Numbered from the stretch's first letter, positions 45,996 to 55,808 are shown. The stretch: 64,000 bases of DNA from Planctomycetaceae bacterium (GCA_016794985.1 JAEUIQ010000010.1:1-64000), one strand, 5' to 3'. Notes: a model not told the origin generated them from the letters alone. Translations and numbers: made by a program.

Positions 45996-46054
45996 GTGAA
46001 TAGTGTAGCCCTGGGCGAGTGGCCCGTCTATCATCCGCTAGCGACGAGGAACCC

Positions 46055-47032
46055 GTGATCAATTTGCCGCAAGATTTTCTTCAATCGACTTGGTCTCCCA
46101 CCCTGGAGGAAGCTGCGCTACCGCTGATTCGCATGGCGTTGCAAGAGGATTTGGGAGGGCAACGAGATTGGTCCACTTGGGTTTCTGTCCCAGAGCCTTT
46201 GGAGGCGAAAGCCAAAATCGTGTGTCGCGAGTCGGGTGTCGTCAGCGGTTTGAAACTGTTGCCAATGATTCAAGCCGAGTTGGCGGAATTAACAGTCAAG
46301 GGAGCTGGTGGAAGCGTCCCCGAAACAACTGGGAGATGGCGACTTTGCGCTTCGGACGGTGATCGTGTCGAGCGGGGAACAGTCGTGGCGCGTTGGGATG
46401 GCCCAGCCGCGCCTTTGCTGACCATGGAGCGAACCGTTCTGAATTTTCTCGGTCGGCTGTCAGGCATTTCAACTCAAACTCGGCATTTCGTCGACGCCGT
46501 TGTCGGCACGGGCACCGAAATCTACGACACACGAAAAACAACGCCCGGATGGCGACTGCTGGAGAAATACGCCGTCCGCTGCGGCGGCGGCCGAAATCAT
46601 CGCTTGGGGTTGTATAGCGCCATCATGCTCAAAGACAATCACTTGGCCAGTCGGCTGGGCGGGACGAGCTCGCCCGGCAATCTTCGCGAGATCATCGCCA
46701 GTGCTCGCGCGAAAATGGCGCTCGCCAAATCGCAAGGGCTGGTCGATACCGATTTGATTTTTCAAGTGGAAGTAGATTCCTTGGCCCAATTGGCGGTGGT
46801 GCTTCACGAGGATGTCGACTTGATCTTGCTTGACAACATGACGTTGCATGAGTTGCGGCAAGCACTGACCATGCGCGAGTCCTCGAAAAAGCGAATTCCT
46901 CTAGAAGCCTCTGGTGGGATCAATCTAGCCAACGTCGCCCAAGTCGCGGGCACCGGCGTTGACCGAATCAGCGTCGGCAGTCTGACGCATTCGGTAACCA
47001 CGTTGGATCTGGGCTTGGATTGGGGCGAGTGA
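46055..47032 (+). CDS. nadC: Nicotinate-nucleotide pyrophosphorylase (carboxylating)
   Basis: Quinolinate phosphoribosyltransferase of NAD biosynthesis. Family motifs: EDLGGQRDWST, RTVLNFLGRLSGIST, YDTRKTTPGWRLLEKYAV, CGGGRNHRLGLYSAIMLKDN and EASGGINLANV. The GTG at 46055 follows GAGGA closely; an upstream GTG at 46019 would add 12 residues. With 325 residues it is slightly longer than the usual 280-300. rlmH follows eight bases later and is probably cotranscribed. No nadA or nadB is present. Confidence 0.95.
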   Translation: MINLPQDFLQSTWSPTLEEAALPLIRMALQEDLGGQRDWSTWVSVPEPLEAKAKIVCRESGVVSGLKLLPMIQAELAELTVKGAGGSVPETTGRWRLCASDGDRVERGTVVARWDGPAAPLLTMERTVLNFLGRLSGISTQTRHFVDAVVGTGTEIYDTRKTTPGWRLLEKYAVRCGGGRNHRLGLYSAIMLKDNHLASRLGGTSSPGNLREIIASARAKMALAKSQGLVDTDLIFQVEVDSLAQLAVVLHEDVDLILLDNMTLHELRQALTMRESSKKRIPLEASGGINLANVAQVAGTGVDRISVGSLTHSVTTLDLGLDWGE

Positions 47033-47040
47033 ACAGGTCC

Positions 47041-47508
47041 ATGGAGTTCTCAATCCTCAGCATCGGTCGCTGGAAAGCCTCTCCCGAAAAATCGCTATTC
47101 GAATCTTACTCGCGACGCATGCCGTGGCAGATCCAATTGCTGGAGTTGGACAGTCGCGAGCGGGACGATGTCGAGAAACAAAAGCAAGAAGAAGCCCAGC
47201 GGCTGCGCGATGCGTGCAAACAATTGGGCGTGCGAAAGATCGTGGTCCTAGACGAACGTGGTCGAGACTGGACAAGTCGCGAGTTGGCCGTGAACATTCG
47301 CCGTTGGCAAGACGAACAAGCGATTCGTAAAGTAGCGGTCATCATCGGCGGTCACGCCGGTGTGGATGCTCAACTGCGCAGCGAGGCGGATGTCTGTTTG
47401 AGCCTGGGCAAAATGACTTGGCCGCACTTGCTGGTTCGAGCCTTAGTCGCGGAACAACTCTATCGCAGTTATTGCATCCTGAACAATCATCCCTACCACC
47501 GCGACTGA
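47041..47508 (+). CDS. rlmH: 23S rRNA pseudouridine-1915 N3-methyltransferase
   Basis: SPOUT-fold methyltransferase that uses S-adenosylmethionine on helix 69 of 23S rRNA. The 155-residue size matches the family. The knot region reads VIIGGHAGVDAQLRSEADV and the C-terminal block LSLGKMTWPHLLVRALVAEQ plus YRSYCILNNHPYHR is highly diagnostic. Start ATG at 47041 rather than the upstream in-frame codon inside nadC. Translated with nadC. Confidence 0.96.
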   Translation: MEFSILSIGRWKASPEKSLFESYSRRMPWQIQLLELDSRERDDVEKQKQEEAQRLRDACKQLGVRKIVVLDERGRDWTSRELAVNIRRWQDEQAIRKVAVIIGGHAGVDAQLRSEADVCLSLGKMTWPHLLVRALVAEQLYRSYCILNNHPYHRD

Positions 47509-48044
47509 GCCTTGACCGGTGACTTGCGGACATCGGCCAAATCTGCGGCGGTCCATACGAGCCTGCTGGCAATCCAAGAAATGCGACGCCGCGCTGCCTC
47601 AGTCGCCTTTGACACAAACGGACATTGGACCGGTCATGCACCTGCCAACACTGCACGTCTCGCTGGCAGCTGAAATTGCGTGACGCTGCTTGGCGAACTC
47701 CGGCGATCGCCGCGAATCACGCTGGGGGCTAGGTGATCCTTTCGAGGCCGAGTTCAATCAGTCGGCGGCTGCCGACAACGAGGCCTTGCGACCAAAAGGT
47801 CTCACGCGAATCCATTCTTGTTGGAGGATTCGTTCCGTCATTGTTGATGGAAGACTGCTTTTGCCCGAATCGGGCCCTTTCCCGCGCATCGGCTTGAACG
47901 CCACGAGCGGCAAAACGCGAATCCTTTTTAGGGATTCTCCAACTCGATCAGGCCGGAAAGCGTGTTCTTTGGGCGTTAAGATGCTAAGATTGGGTCGGGT
48001 ACAACAGGTGGTGCGAGTCGAAAAAAACAACAGGTCGGAACCAA
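47509..48044. other. Gene-free interval
   Basis: No gene is supported. Competing short frames on both strands lack a start signal or any recognised motif. A small hairpin (GAATCC-7-GGATTC) occurs near 47920-47940. Promoter of the DCC-family gene is expected near the end. Confidence 0.5.
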
Positions 48045-48608
48045 ATGAATGCGATTCACTCACCGCCTAGTAACGGTGAAGTTCTAAACGAAAGTGGGCA
48101 GCTCGCCAGTCGGAAGGAGCTGCGCTTTCCACATCCGACCGAACGTCCCCATGCGATCGTGGTTATTTTTGATGGTCGATGCCGATTTTGTACCGGTCAA
48201 GTTCGTTGGTTGCAGCGATTCGATTTCGCGCGATGTCTTAGCTTTATCTCGTTGCATGATCCGCATGTCAATCGATGGTGGCCAGCGCTGACTTATGAAA
48301 TGCTCATGGAACAAATCTACGTGCTGCCACCCACTTCTCAACAGCCAGAGAACTTGTCTGCTCGAACACAGTGGCTCGGCGGAATTGTCGGGGTTCGCTT
48401 CATCGCTTGGCGTCTTTGGCTACTCTGGCCATTGGCCGTCCTCCTGAGCATTCCCGGAACGTTGCCGCTATGGCAAGGACTCTATCGCTGGATTGCCCAG
48501 CGCCGTTATCGCTGGGGCCGACTCGGACCAACTTGTGACCCGGACGGAACCTGCGATTTGCACTTTCGTGCCGAAGACAGTTCTGGATCAAAGTCTCTGT
48601 CTAATTAA
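48045..48608 (+). CDS. DCC-family (DUF393) thiol-disulfide oxidoreductase-like protein
   Basis: A 187-residue protein. The opening block is IVVIFDGRCRFCTGQVRWLQ, where DGRCRFC matches the DGxCxxC motif of the family. The rest includes a long hydrophobic stretch (WPLAVLLSIPGTLPLWQGLY) and a C-terminal tail GPTCDPDGTCDLH. The CxxC could give redox activity, though activity is not established for most members. It starts ATG at 48045. It converges with the polysaccharide-export gene. Confidence 0.85.
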   Translation: MNAIHSPPSNGEVLNESGQLASRKELRFPHPTERPHAIVVIFDGRCRFCTGQVRWLQRFDFARCLSFISLHDPHVNRWWPALTYEMLMEQIYVLPPTSQQPENLSARTQWLGGIVGVRFIAWRLWLLWPLAVLLSIPGTLPLWQGLYRWIAQRRYRWGRLGPTCDPDGTCDLHFRAEDSSGSKSLSN

Positions 48609-48620
48609 AGTCTTACCGAC

Positions 48621-50144
48621 TTACAATCGTGAAACCCCGTCGAAACTGACGGAGAAGCCTTGCGTTGGGAATATCCCGTACAGCACACGACCGAGATAGA
48701 TATCGACGAAATCTGCAACTCGTTGGCCGGGATTCTTCGGCACCAAAATGATATCCGAGTGTCGCAGCCACAGATCGTCCGACGGATTCGGACGGTGTCC
48801 CCACAAGGCGCCCGAGAGATCGACTTTCGTGGCGATAAGTTGCCAATTCTTGTCTCTGCGCATGACAATGATGTGCCTCAAGTTGGCACCATTGCCCCAA
48901 CCGTTTGCTTGGGCGATCGCTTGCATGACCGTGGTCGGGCCACTCAGGGCGATTTGCCCAGGCTGGCGAACTTCGCCCATCACGTAGACGAACCGTGGTG
49001 CTCGCGCGGTAAGGATCGCTGTGACCTCCAGACCATCGACCACTTCGGCATAGCGAGCATTGGCTTCGGCGCTCAATTCCGTCAGAGACAAACCAATGGC
49101 CGGTACCGAATTGATGACGGGCAACTGAATGGTCCCATCGGGAGCTACATTGACCGAGCGAGATTGGCCACCCAAACCTGCTGTTGCATCAACCGTCTTG
49201 ATCAAGTCTTGCAATTTTGTTTCGGTGTTGACCGGCTTGATGAGGACCTCGGGATTGATCTTGAACCCGGCCACGTTTTGGGCTTTGTCGTTGATTTCGC
49301 TTTGCAGTTGTTGCACCGTTTTGTTGGCGGCCACCACACTGCCAATGCCGCGGACTTGAATGGTTCCATCCAATTGAATGGTTTGTTCGGTGTCGTTCAA
49401 GGCTTCGTACTGCTCAGAAGAGATCGCTACGACATCGCCGATTCCAAACCGATAAGCGTCGGGAGATAACGTTCGCTTGCGCCGAAAGACGAAATCGATT
49501 TGATCTCCAATCAAGACACGATACTCAGGAAGATGCGGCGTCCTGGGCGGCCCGATGTATTCGCCATACGCCAGAGATTCCCAAGGGATTGGCCGAGCAT
49601 CACGCCAACGCGGTTCACGATTCGGATTCACTCGGCAGCCATCGACACCCGTAATCCACCGATCTGGCATGCCATGATCCACCGGCGCGCCTGCCATTCC
49701 CCAACCGCCTTCGCAGTCCTCGCAATTTTCTGGCGAGTGCTCCCAAGATTCTGTCTGGTAGTCGATCAGTCGAATACGCTGCATCGCAGAGCCTGTCTCA
49801 GCAATCGAGCCCTGGGACGATGAACCGACGCCGAAACCAAATGGGCGATTGCCGATACCGCGATCGCCGCGATCCATTGAGCCAGAACCGGCAAAAAACG
49901 GCGTCCCGCGCTGATCGGCAGTTCTTGGTTGAACCGACGCGGCCGACCCAAAACGGGCTGGAGCGCGCCCCACCGATTCTTGTCCGAAGACGCCTTCGCT
50001 TTGTCCAAGTATAGCCCCAATCAGCAGCCCGAAGCAAAGCCGCATTAGCAGGGTCCGATGGCGTGAACCATGACAGGCATTCGGCTGGGATTCTTCGAGT
50101 TTGCTTTTCATGGGATCGTGACTTTGCGAGTGATATATGACCAT
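48621..50144 (-). CDS. Polysaccharide export outer-membrane protein (Wza-like)
   Basis: A 507-residue exported protein with a signal peptide near residues 34-55 (FGLLIGAILGQSEGVFGQ). The periplasmic part contains YRFGIGDVVAISSEQYEALN, the start of a polysaccharide-export domain, then two SLBB-type repeats (VNVAPDGTIQLPVINSVPAI, FVYVMGEVRQPGQIALSGPT). No lipobox cysteine is visible, unlike Wza. It would form the outer-membrane exit channel for exopolysaccharide. It is 26 bases downstream of a TPR protein gene. The start may be ATG 50144 or 50111. Confidence 0.85.
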   Translation of the reverse strand: MVIYHSQSHDPMKSKLEESQPNACHGSRHRTLLMRLCFGLLIGAILGQSEGVFGQESVGRAPARFGSAASVQPRTADQRGTPFFAGSGSMDRGDRGIGNRPFGFGVGSSSQGSIAETGSAMQRIRLIDYQTESWEHSPENCEDCEGGWGMAGAPVDHGMPDRWITGVDGCRVNPNREPRWRDARPIPWESLAYGEYIGPPRTPHLPEYRVLIGDQIDFVFRRKRTLSPDAYRFGIGDVVAISSEQYEALNDTEQTIQLDGTIQVRGIGSVVAANKTVQQLQSEINDKAQNVAGFKINPEVLIKPVNTETKLQDLIKTVDATAGLGGQSRSVNVAPDGTIQLPVINSVPAIGLSLTELSAEANARYAEVVDGLEVTAILTARAPRFVYVMGEVRQPGQIALSGPTTVMQAIAQANGWGNGANLRHIIVMRRDKNWQLIATKVDLSGALWGHRPNPSDDLWLRHSDIILVPKNPGQRVADFVDIYLGRVLYGIFPTQGFSVSFDGVSRL

Positions 50145-50170
50145 CGACCTCTGGCTACAAGAGCCGACAA

Positions 50171-51946
50171 CTAACGGCCCGAGTTCACCTGCCCACCAAA
50201 CCGAACGGGTGCGGCAGGACTTTGGCCGTTGGCCTCGGGCTGTTGCTCACTGAACTCCATATTGCCATCCATCGCTGCCGCGATCGAAGCGAACTCCGAG
50301 TTGCTAACCATTCGGACTGCCGAATCCGTCGAATTCCCATCACTCAAGTAGGCTACTTGCGCGGTTGCCAGTTCTGCCAATTCCACTTCGCCCAATTGGC
50401 GATGGACCTTGCTAAGGTTCTGCCAGGCTTCGATGAACTGCGGCTGGCGTCCCACCGCTTGCTGCAACAGTGACTTTGCCATCGTCCAATTTCGTTCCTT
50501 GGCTTGGATCACCGCTAATTCATTACAAGACTTGGCATGAGTTGGATCCGATAACCGCGCGCACTCGAACAACGTTCGAGCACAGTTCAAATCCAAGTTG
50601 TCCGTGCTGCGATTGTATTCGTACGTCGCCAAGTGTAGCTTGCCACAAGAATAGAGTAGCTCTGCCGCCAGTGGCTGAGACCCCAGCGCCGTCCCCAGCC
50701 GCTCTTTGGCATACAGCAAATAAGCCTGACGAGCTTGGGCATGGCTGTCCGTTTGGAAATGTCCATCTCGGATCAACGGCGTTTCGTGTTTTTGGACGAG
50801 CACAAGCAAGTTGGCTTGCTTCAGCTCACTGCTCGGCGCGAAATCACGTAACTCTTCCAGAGCCAGGAATCCTTCGCGCAAGGCTTGCAATCGATTTGCC
50901 CCAGGTTCGTGCTGATCGGCATGTTCCGCCAACAGAGTCAAACCACTAAAAAATTCCTGCCTGGCCAATTGAACCGCGTTCCGGCGAGCCAAACTGCCAC
51001 CGTATTCCCAATGTTCAATCAATCGCTGCCGAACATGATCGCCCAGCGGCGGCAAGGCGGGAACTGACGGAGCTTGGCTCTCTCTTGGGCCCGACGAAGT
51101 ATGACTAGGACTTCCTTCAACAACCGAAACAGGTTGCTCTTCTTGTTCCAGCGGTATTGGCATGATCGGAGCTGGATCCGTCGAAATTGGCAATTCCCGA
51201 GCCGCGGCTTGTTCTTGAACCGGCGGTACCGCGCTGGGAGTTGCGGCTTCGGATTCCATAAAGAATGGCTGACTAATCGTTGGCGAAACGGACGCGGTTG
51301 GCGTCGACGACTCGTTGGAAACGACCGGTTGAATTTGTCCGCTGGAAGCTCCGGGTTGGTGATAGGGATTCAAGATCACTCCCGAACGAGGCTCCGGAGA
51401 CGTTGGCGCGGCGGTTCGGGCACGTTCCAATCCGACCCAATAATCGTTGACTCGTGTGCTTCCATATTGCGTGTTCGAAATAACACTTTCTTGAGCGTCA
51501 GGCAGATCGCTAACTTGTTCCGCACTTGCAACGATGTCGTTAGCCGGGGCCGAACTTGCGACCGCAATCGGGAGAGCCGGAGCGGCGATCTCCGTCGGCA
51601 TCGGTTCAGCCGTTTCGTCATCAGTTCTGATGGTCGGTAGTTCGAGCGAGAGCGACTCGTCAAGCGACGGTACGGGCAACGGGATACTTGGGTCCAGCGG
51701 CAAGGCGGCAGCACCGGCAACGTTGGTACTCGCAGAATGGACTGGCAACTCAGGTTTCAATTCAGGTGGCAAGGCGGACTCCGCGACGATTGCCTCCTGT
51801 AACGCCTTGGCCCGAGCCGCTTCCGTCGACGCGGATCCATTGAGGTTTGACGGAGCTCGTGGCGAATCGAAGTAGACAAAGTAGATCGACGCACACACAA
51901 CGATCATCGCTGCGGGAAAGGTTCCTCGTACGATCTTGGTCAACAT
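50171..51946 (-). CDS. Membrane-anchored TPR-like protein, probably exopolysaccharide-related
   Basis: A 591-residue protein. The ATG at 51946 gives an N-terminal signal-anchor (TFPAAMIVVCASIYFVYFD). Residues about 40-330 are proline- and serine-rich low complexity. The C-terminal 250 residues show tetratricopeptide-like helices, with CARLSDPTHAKSCNELAVIQ and MAKSLLQQAVGRQPQFIEAW. No enzyme motif. It is followed by the Wza-like gene, 26 bases on, and so probably serves polysaccharide assembly or regulation as a scaffold. Confidence 0.75.
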   Translation of the reverse strand: MLTKIVRGTFPAAMIVVCASIYFVYFDSPRAPSNLNGSASTEAARAKALQEAIVAESALPPELKPELPVHSASTNVAGAAALPLDPSIPLPVPSLDESLSLELPTIRTDDETAEPMPTEIAAPALPIAVASSAPANDIVASAEQVSDLPDAQESVISNTQYGSTRVNDYWVGLERARTAAPTSPEPRSGVILNPYHQPGASSGQIQPVVSNESSTPTASVSPTISQPFFMESEAATPSAVPPVQEQAAARELPISTDPAPIMPIPLEQEEQPVSVVEGSPSHTSSGPRESQAPSVPALPPLGDHVRQRLIEHWEYGGSLARRNAVQLARQEFFSGLTLLAEHADQHEPGANRLQALREGFLALEELRDFAPSSELKQANLLVLVQKHETPLIRDGHFQTDSHAQARQAYLLYAKERLGTALGSQPLAAELLYSCGKLHLATYEYNRSTDNLDLNCARTLFECARLSDPTHAKSCNELAVIQAKERNWTMAKSLLQQAVGRQPQFIEAWQNLSKVHRQLGEVELAELATAQVAYLSDGNSTDSAVRMVSNSEFASIAAAMDGNMEFSEQQPEANGQSPAAPVRFGGQVNSGR

Positions 51947-52335
51947 GGTGATTACCCGGGGTCCCTTTCGGACGAAGGTCAACATACAAGGGAAACAGAC
52001 CGAACAACGCGCCCCCGTCAATACGCAACGGCGCGCGAAGCGAGTCCACGTCGTCTCTATCGAGAGTTATCGGAGTCGAAATGGGTAAAGTTTGACGATT
52101 TTCCGGATTATGCAGGCACAGTTCCATGAAGCGGCCTGTCTCAATGGCCTAGAGAGGTTAAATTGGTGAAGAAGCGAGACCTGGATAGAATTTCCGTGAG
52201 CGCGTCGAGTGGTCACGGGCCGCAAGGAGTCTGTGCGTGGCCTTTATCCAGCACGAGTCAATCCCGCAACGCGACGATCAGCGATGCTTCACCCAGACCT
52301 CCCAGTCGCGTTTGATTTAATGTAGGTACTCCTGG
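51947..52335. other. Divergent intergenic region
   Basis: The space between the TPR gene and the unknown protein. No gene, repeat or clear hairpin was found. It should carry both promoters. Confidence 0.5.
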
Positions 52336-53241
52336 TTGATTCACACAAACTCCGTTCTGCGAATTGCAATTTCCGAAGAGGCAGCGGCCCGGGAACTTGG
52401 GCTGGCCACTTCGATCTGGCGTGCCGCCGCGGTCGTGGGAGTCACGGACCGAATTCAGATTTTAAAGGGAACGGACGTTCAGGGTGTTCACGACTTGGAT
52501 CTCATCGTTCACGGTCAACAAACGCCCGCGCAACTATCCTCCGCGATTTTTGCCGATTGGAGACGCCGTTTTCCGCTAGCGAGGCAAGTGATCGTGTGGG
52601 GGCCATGGTGTGAAGGCGGAATGCGGAATGGGTACTGGGAACCTGGGTCCGTATGCATCTCCCAACTGGTTTGGCCTTGGCGATTTCAGTGCTTTCTGAG
52701 GCAGTACTTCCACGGTTGGCCCACGTTATGGGATCTGCCTGCCACCAAGACCAACGCGGATCGGTTGGGCGCGTCCGCAATCGTCGCCAAGCACGGGATT
52801 GATTTCCAACCTCAACCCGACGAGACATTCTCCATGCGGGTGGAACTCGTGCCTTCGCCCGCGGGAGTGGGCGCGGCTTTGCCACAACTTTGCGAGTCGT
52901 TGGGGTGGACCTACCGTCCATGGCCTGACGTGTCAGAATTGCTTCGAATACCACCACCGGAGCGTGGGCCCATTTGGATCTGGGAACCTGAGGTTCCCGG
53001 CGCCGAGTTCGACGTTATCGTGAGCACTCGCGAGCGATTGGCCGGTCGCGGCGTCATCTTGCTCGGCTTTGCGGAGATACTCAGTTACGTTCGGTGCCAT
53101 TCGACCGTTGCTCCGCTCCATTCCGCGCTGTCCGAACACGGCCGCACGATTCTCTTGCCGAAACCATTCTTGGTGGCCGAATTACAAGCGGCAGTTTGCG
53201 ATCTGAGTTTCGAGGATGGCCGTGGCGCCAATCGCTTCTAG
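52336..53241 (+). CDS. Unknown cytoplasmic protein with possible degenerate receiver-like lobes
   Basis: A 301-residue protein from a TTG start; there is no upstream ATG. Two halves each carry an alternating alpha/beta pattern (LRIAISEEAAARELG, DLDLIVHG, RQVIVWGPWCEGG; then MRVELVPSPAGVGA, FDVIVSTRERLA, RTILLPKPFLVAELQAAV). The final PKPF motif recalls the lysine-proline loop of response-regulator receivers, but the phosphorylatable aspartate is not clear. No family assigned. It converges with hisG with a 60-base overlap of the 3' ends. Confidence 0.65.
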   Translation: MIHTNSVLRIAISEEAAARELGLATSIWRAAAVVGVTDRIQILKGTDVQGVHDLDLIVHGQQTPAQLSSAIFADWRRRFPLARQVIVWGPWCEGGMRNGYWEPGSVCISQLVWPWRFQCFLRQYFHGWPTLWDLPATKTNADRLGASAIVAKHGIDFQPQPDETFSMRVELVPSPAGVGAALPQLCESLGWTYRPWPDVSELLRIPPPERGPIWIWEPEVPGAEFDVIVSTRERLAGRGVILLGFAEILSYVRCHSTVAPLHSALSEHGRTILLPKPFLVAELQAAVCDLSFEDGRGANRF

Positions 53242-54033
53242 GCGTTCCATCACGTCGATGACCTTGGAACGCTTGACCATCACGCGTACCGCACACCACT
53301 CGGGGTCTTCCAGCGGGTTGATGGTGGGCGAATGAAATCCCGGCGCGATTTCGTGCGCTGCCGGAACCTTGCTTCGCTCGATATTGAACTCCACCAACGA
53401 GTATCCACGAGCAATCACGACGCCCTCCAAGCGGCGCGTGATTCGGTCGGCCAATTCGCTGGTCCCATTCTTACGATTGGCGATGAGCACGGTCTCATAT
53501 TGTCCGATATCGGCCAGAACTCGCAGGCGATTTGCCGCCAAGGTGCTTCCAGTTTCAACTAGGTCGACGATGGCATCGGCAACACCCAACGAAACCATCA
53601 CTTCAACGCTGCCCGACAAGCGAACGCAATTGACGGTACATCCCAAAGCTCGAAAATATTTCTGGGTTACTTGTGGAAAGCTGGTCGCAATCCGATGCCC
53701 CGACATTTCGGTCGGGTTCTGAATCGGACTGTCGTCCGGAACACAAATCGACAACCGGCACACACCTTCTCCGAGCGCCAGTTTCGTCTGGACATCAACG
53801 CCCGCTTCTTCGACCAAATCGCCACCGGTGATCCCCATGTCGATGGCGCCTTCGGCACACAACACCGGGATGTCATCTGTGCGCAGGAATGCAATTTCCA
53901 ACGGAAGATCTTTGGCTTTCGCGAACAAGCTTCGATTGGTGCGCCGAAACTTGATCCCGGCATCGTTCAAAAGACGCTCGGAAAGTTCACTCAACCGGCC
54001 CTTGCTCGGTATACCCAACCGCAAATTCAACAT
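53182..54033 (-). CDS. hisG: ATP phosphoribosyltransferase, long form
   Basis: First enzyme of histidine biosynthesis. The 283-residue length and C-terminal extension (VRVMVKRSKVIDVMERLEAI) mark the long form with a regulatory ACT-like domain, which senses histidine. Motifs: LGIPSKGRLSE, AFLRTDDIPVLCAEGAIDMG and DAIVDLVETGSTLAANRLRV. Preceded by hisE, 48 bases upstream on the same strand, so a small his operon is likely. Starts ATG at 54033 (MLNLRLGIPSKG). Confidence 0.97.
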   Translation of the reverse strand: MLNLRLGIPSKGRLSELSERLLNDAGIKFRRTNRSLFAKAKDLPLEIAFLRTDDIPVLCAEGAIDMGITGGDLVEEAGVDVQTKLALGEGVCRLSICVPDDSPIQNPTEMSGHRIATSFPQVTQKYFRALGCTVNCVRLSGSVEVMVSLGVADAIVDLVETGSTLAANRLRVLADIGQYETVLIANRKNGTSELADRITRRLEGVVIARGYSLVEFNIERSKVPAAHEIAPGFHSPTINPLEDPEWCAVRVMVKRSKVIDVMERLEAIGATAILETQIANCRL

Positions 54034-54081
54034 GATCGCTGCTTTACTCCGATAACTTGATTCTTCCCAACACCTGGTTGG

Positions 54082-54561
54082 TCAACCTGATGGGTTGATC
54101 TGTCGCTTGGCTTTCTCGTCCAATCCGGACACACCTGCTCGGCGATCCAATTCGCGACGGACTTGATTCAAAGTGATTCCATGTTTGGCCAAGATAACCC
54201 ACAAGTGATAGAGCAGGTCGGCCGCTTCGTGAACCAGATGACCTGCCGTGCCCGGCTCTTTGCTGCCCGTTGCCGAATCAGGATGGTCTTGGCCATTCTC
54301 TCGCCCGACGAGTCCATCGGACCGGCCCGCTTCTAGCGTGCCTTCCTGGCCCCGTCGCGATTCCAATCGGGTTGCCGCATCGACCACCTCGGCGGCTTCT
54401 TCGCAGATCTTGGCACCGATGGCCGCCACTCCCCCCGCCAGTAACTTCTGGGTGTAAGAACGATCGGCGGGGCCGTCCCGTCGCTCGATGATGGTTCGCA
54501 TCAAGCGATCGAAAGCGTCTTCGGTCGGCGTTTTTGGGGGAGGCTCGGTAAGGGTAGACAC
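54082..54561 (-). CDS. hisE: Phosphoribosyl-ATP diphosphatase with internal insertion
   Basis: Second enzyme of histidine biosynthesis. The 159-residue protein carries SYTQKLLAGGVAAIGAKICE and EEAAEVVDAAT, then AADLLYHLWVILAKHGITLN, the active-site helices of the MazG-like fold. Typical HisE has about 100 residues. Between the two helix pairs is an extra segment of about 40 residues (LESRRGQEGTLEAGRSDG onwards), glycine- and charge-rich, absent in most relatives. The core residues are intact, so activity is expected. Forms an operon with hisG. Confidence 0.92.
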   Translation of the reverse strand: MSTLTEPPPKTPTEDAFDRLMRTIIERRDGPADRSYTQKLLAGGVAAIGAKICEEAAEVVDAATRLESRRGQEGTLEAGRSDGLVGRENGQDHPDSATGSKEPGTAGHLVHEAADLLYHLWVILAKHGITLNQVRRELDRRAGVSGLDEKAKRQINPSG

Positions 54562-54771
54562 GCGGGCAAATTCTCAGGTTGATCAAGGTCTTGTCGTTGT
54601 AGTGCGGACCAAACTCCGAACTTCCGCGTCCATCCTAGGTGACACATCAAGAACTGGCAACGGTCCCCTCCGGTTCCTAAATGGCCCCAGTGAATTAAGC
54701 TATGGCCACCGACAGGAGCCTTTGCTTGCAGGCTTCGCGTTTCCTCCACATTTCCCGGCCAATTGCTCACC

Positions 54772-55749
54772 ATGAGTCACGAATCGCGAACCCAACCCAT
54801 TGAAATGATCCGCCAATGTTGGTTCCTTACGGGAGCAACCGCCAGCGGCAAGTCGGAATTGAGCCTGGCGTTGGCCAAGCGACTGGACGCAGAAATCATC
54901 TCGCTGGATTCGATGGCCATCTACCGAGAAATGGACCTGGGGACTGCCAAGCCGACGCCAGCGGCTCGTCAGGCCATTCCGCATCATTTGATCGATATTT
55001 TGGACCCCACCGAGACCTTCAGTGTCTCCCAATACCGCGAGGCGGCCCTCGCGACGATTCACGATCTGCGCCGCCGCGACCGCGGAGTCTTGTTTGTGGG
55101 TGGGACGGCACTTTATTTACAAGCGTTGCTAAAAGGAATCTTTGACGGCCCGCCGGCGGACTGGGCGTTTCGGCAAGCCATCGAAGAAGAAGTCCAGCAA
55201 GTTGGTTTGGAACGACTGCACGAGCGATTGAAAATGGTCGATCCGTTGTCGGCGGACAAACTGCATCCCAACGATGCGAAACGCATCATTCGGGCCCTCG
55301 AAGTATTGCACTTGACGGGCAAGCCCATCAGTCATCAACAGCGAGAATTTGACTCCAGCTTGAAGCCGGAACAATGCCGCGTGTTCTGGCTGCACCGCCC
55401 AAGGCCCGAATTGCATCAACGTATCGAACATCGCGTCGACGCCATGTTTCGGGCTGGCCTCATCGCTGAAGTTGCCGATTTGATGAAGCGTTACGGCCAA
55501 TTGAGTCACACGGCCACCCAAGCGGTCGGCTACAAAGAAGTGATTGCTCACTTGAATGGCGAGTTCTCCGAAATCGAGACGATCGAACAGGTAAAGATCC
55601 GCACGCGCCGATTCGCGCGTGCCCAAGAGACTTGGTTTCGCAATATGAACGAAAGCCGCCAACTGGAGATTACCGGCGAAGTCGAATGCGAGTCCTTGGC
55701 GGAATCCATCATCGCCGCCGGAGAAACACTAGACGCTTACAACCACTAA
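54772..55749 (+). CDS. miaA: tRNA dimethylallyltransferase
   Basis: Adds a dimethylallyl group to adenosine-37 of tRNAs reading UNN codons. P-loop GATASGKSE; SLDSMAIYREMDLGTAKPT, YREAALATIHDLRRRDRGVL, VGGTALYLQALLKGIFDG and TATQAVGYKEVIAHLNGE are diagnostic. About 325 residues from ATG 54772; a shorter start at 54805 is possible. It is divergent from the his genes. No hfq follows. Confidence 0.96.
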   Translation: MSHESRTQPIEMIRQCWFLTGATASGKSELSLALAKRLDAEIISLDSMAIYREMDLGTAKPTPAARQAIPHHLIDILDPTETFSVSQYREAALATIHDLRRRDRGVLFVGGTALYLQALLKGIFDGPPADWAFRQAIEEEVQQVGLERLHERLKMVDPLSADKLHPNDAKRIIRALEVLHLTGKPISHQQREFDSSLKPEQCRVFWLHRPRPELHQRIEHRVDAMFRAGLIAEVADLMKRYGQLSHTATQAVGYKEVIAHLNGEFSEIETIEQVKIRTRRFARAQETWFRNMNESRQLEITGEVECESLAESIIAAGETLDAYNH

Positions 55750-55808
55750 TTCAGACCGCTGCAGCGAACCCGGGCGGCGAACCCATGCAACGGTGCCGAA
55801 CACGCAGT

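Noticed and set aside
47509-48044. Genes within the gap between rlmH and the DCC-family protein
   Set aside because: Two short opposing frames lacking start signals and any motif; composition not distinct.
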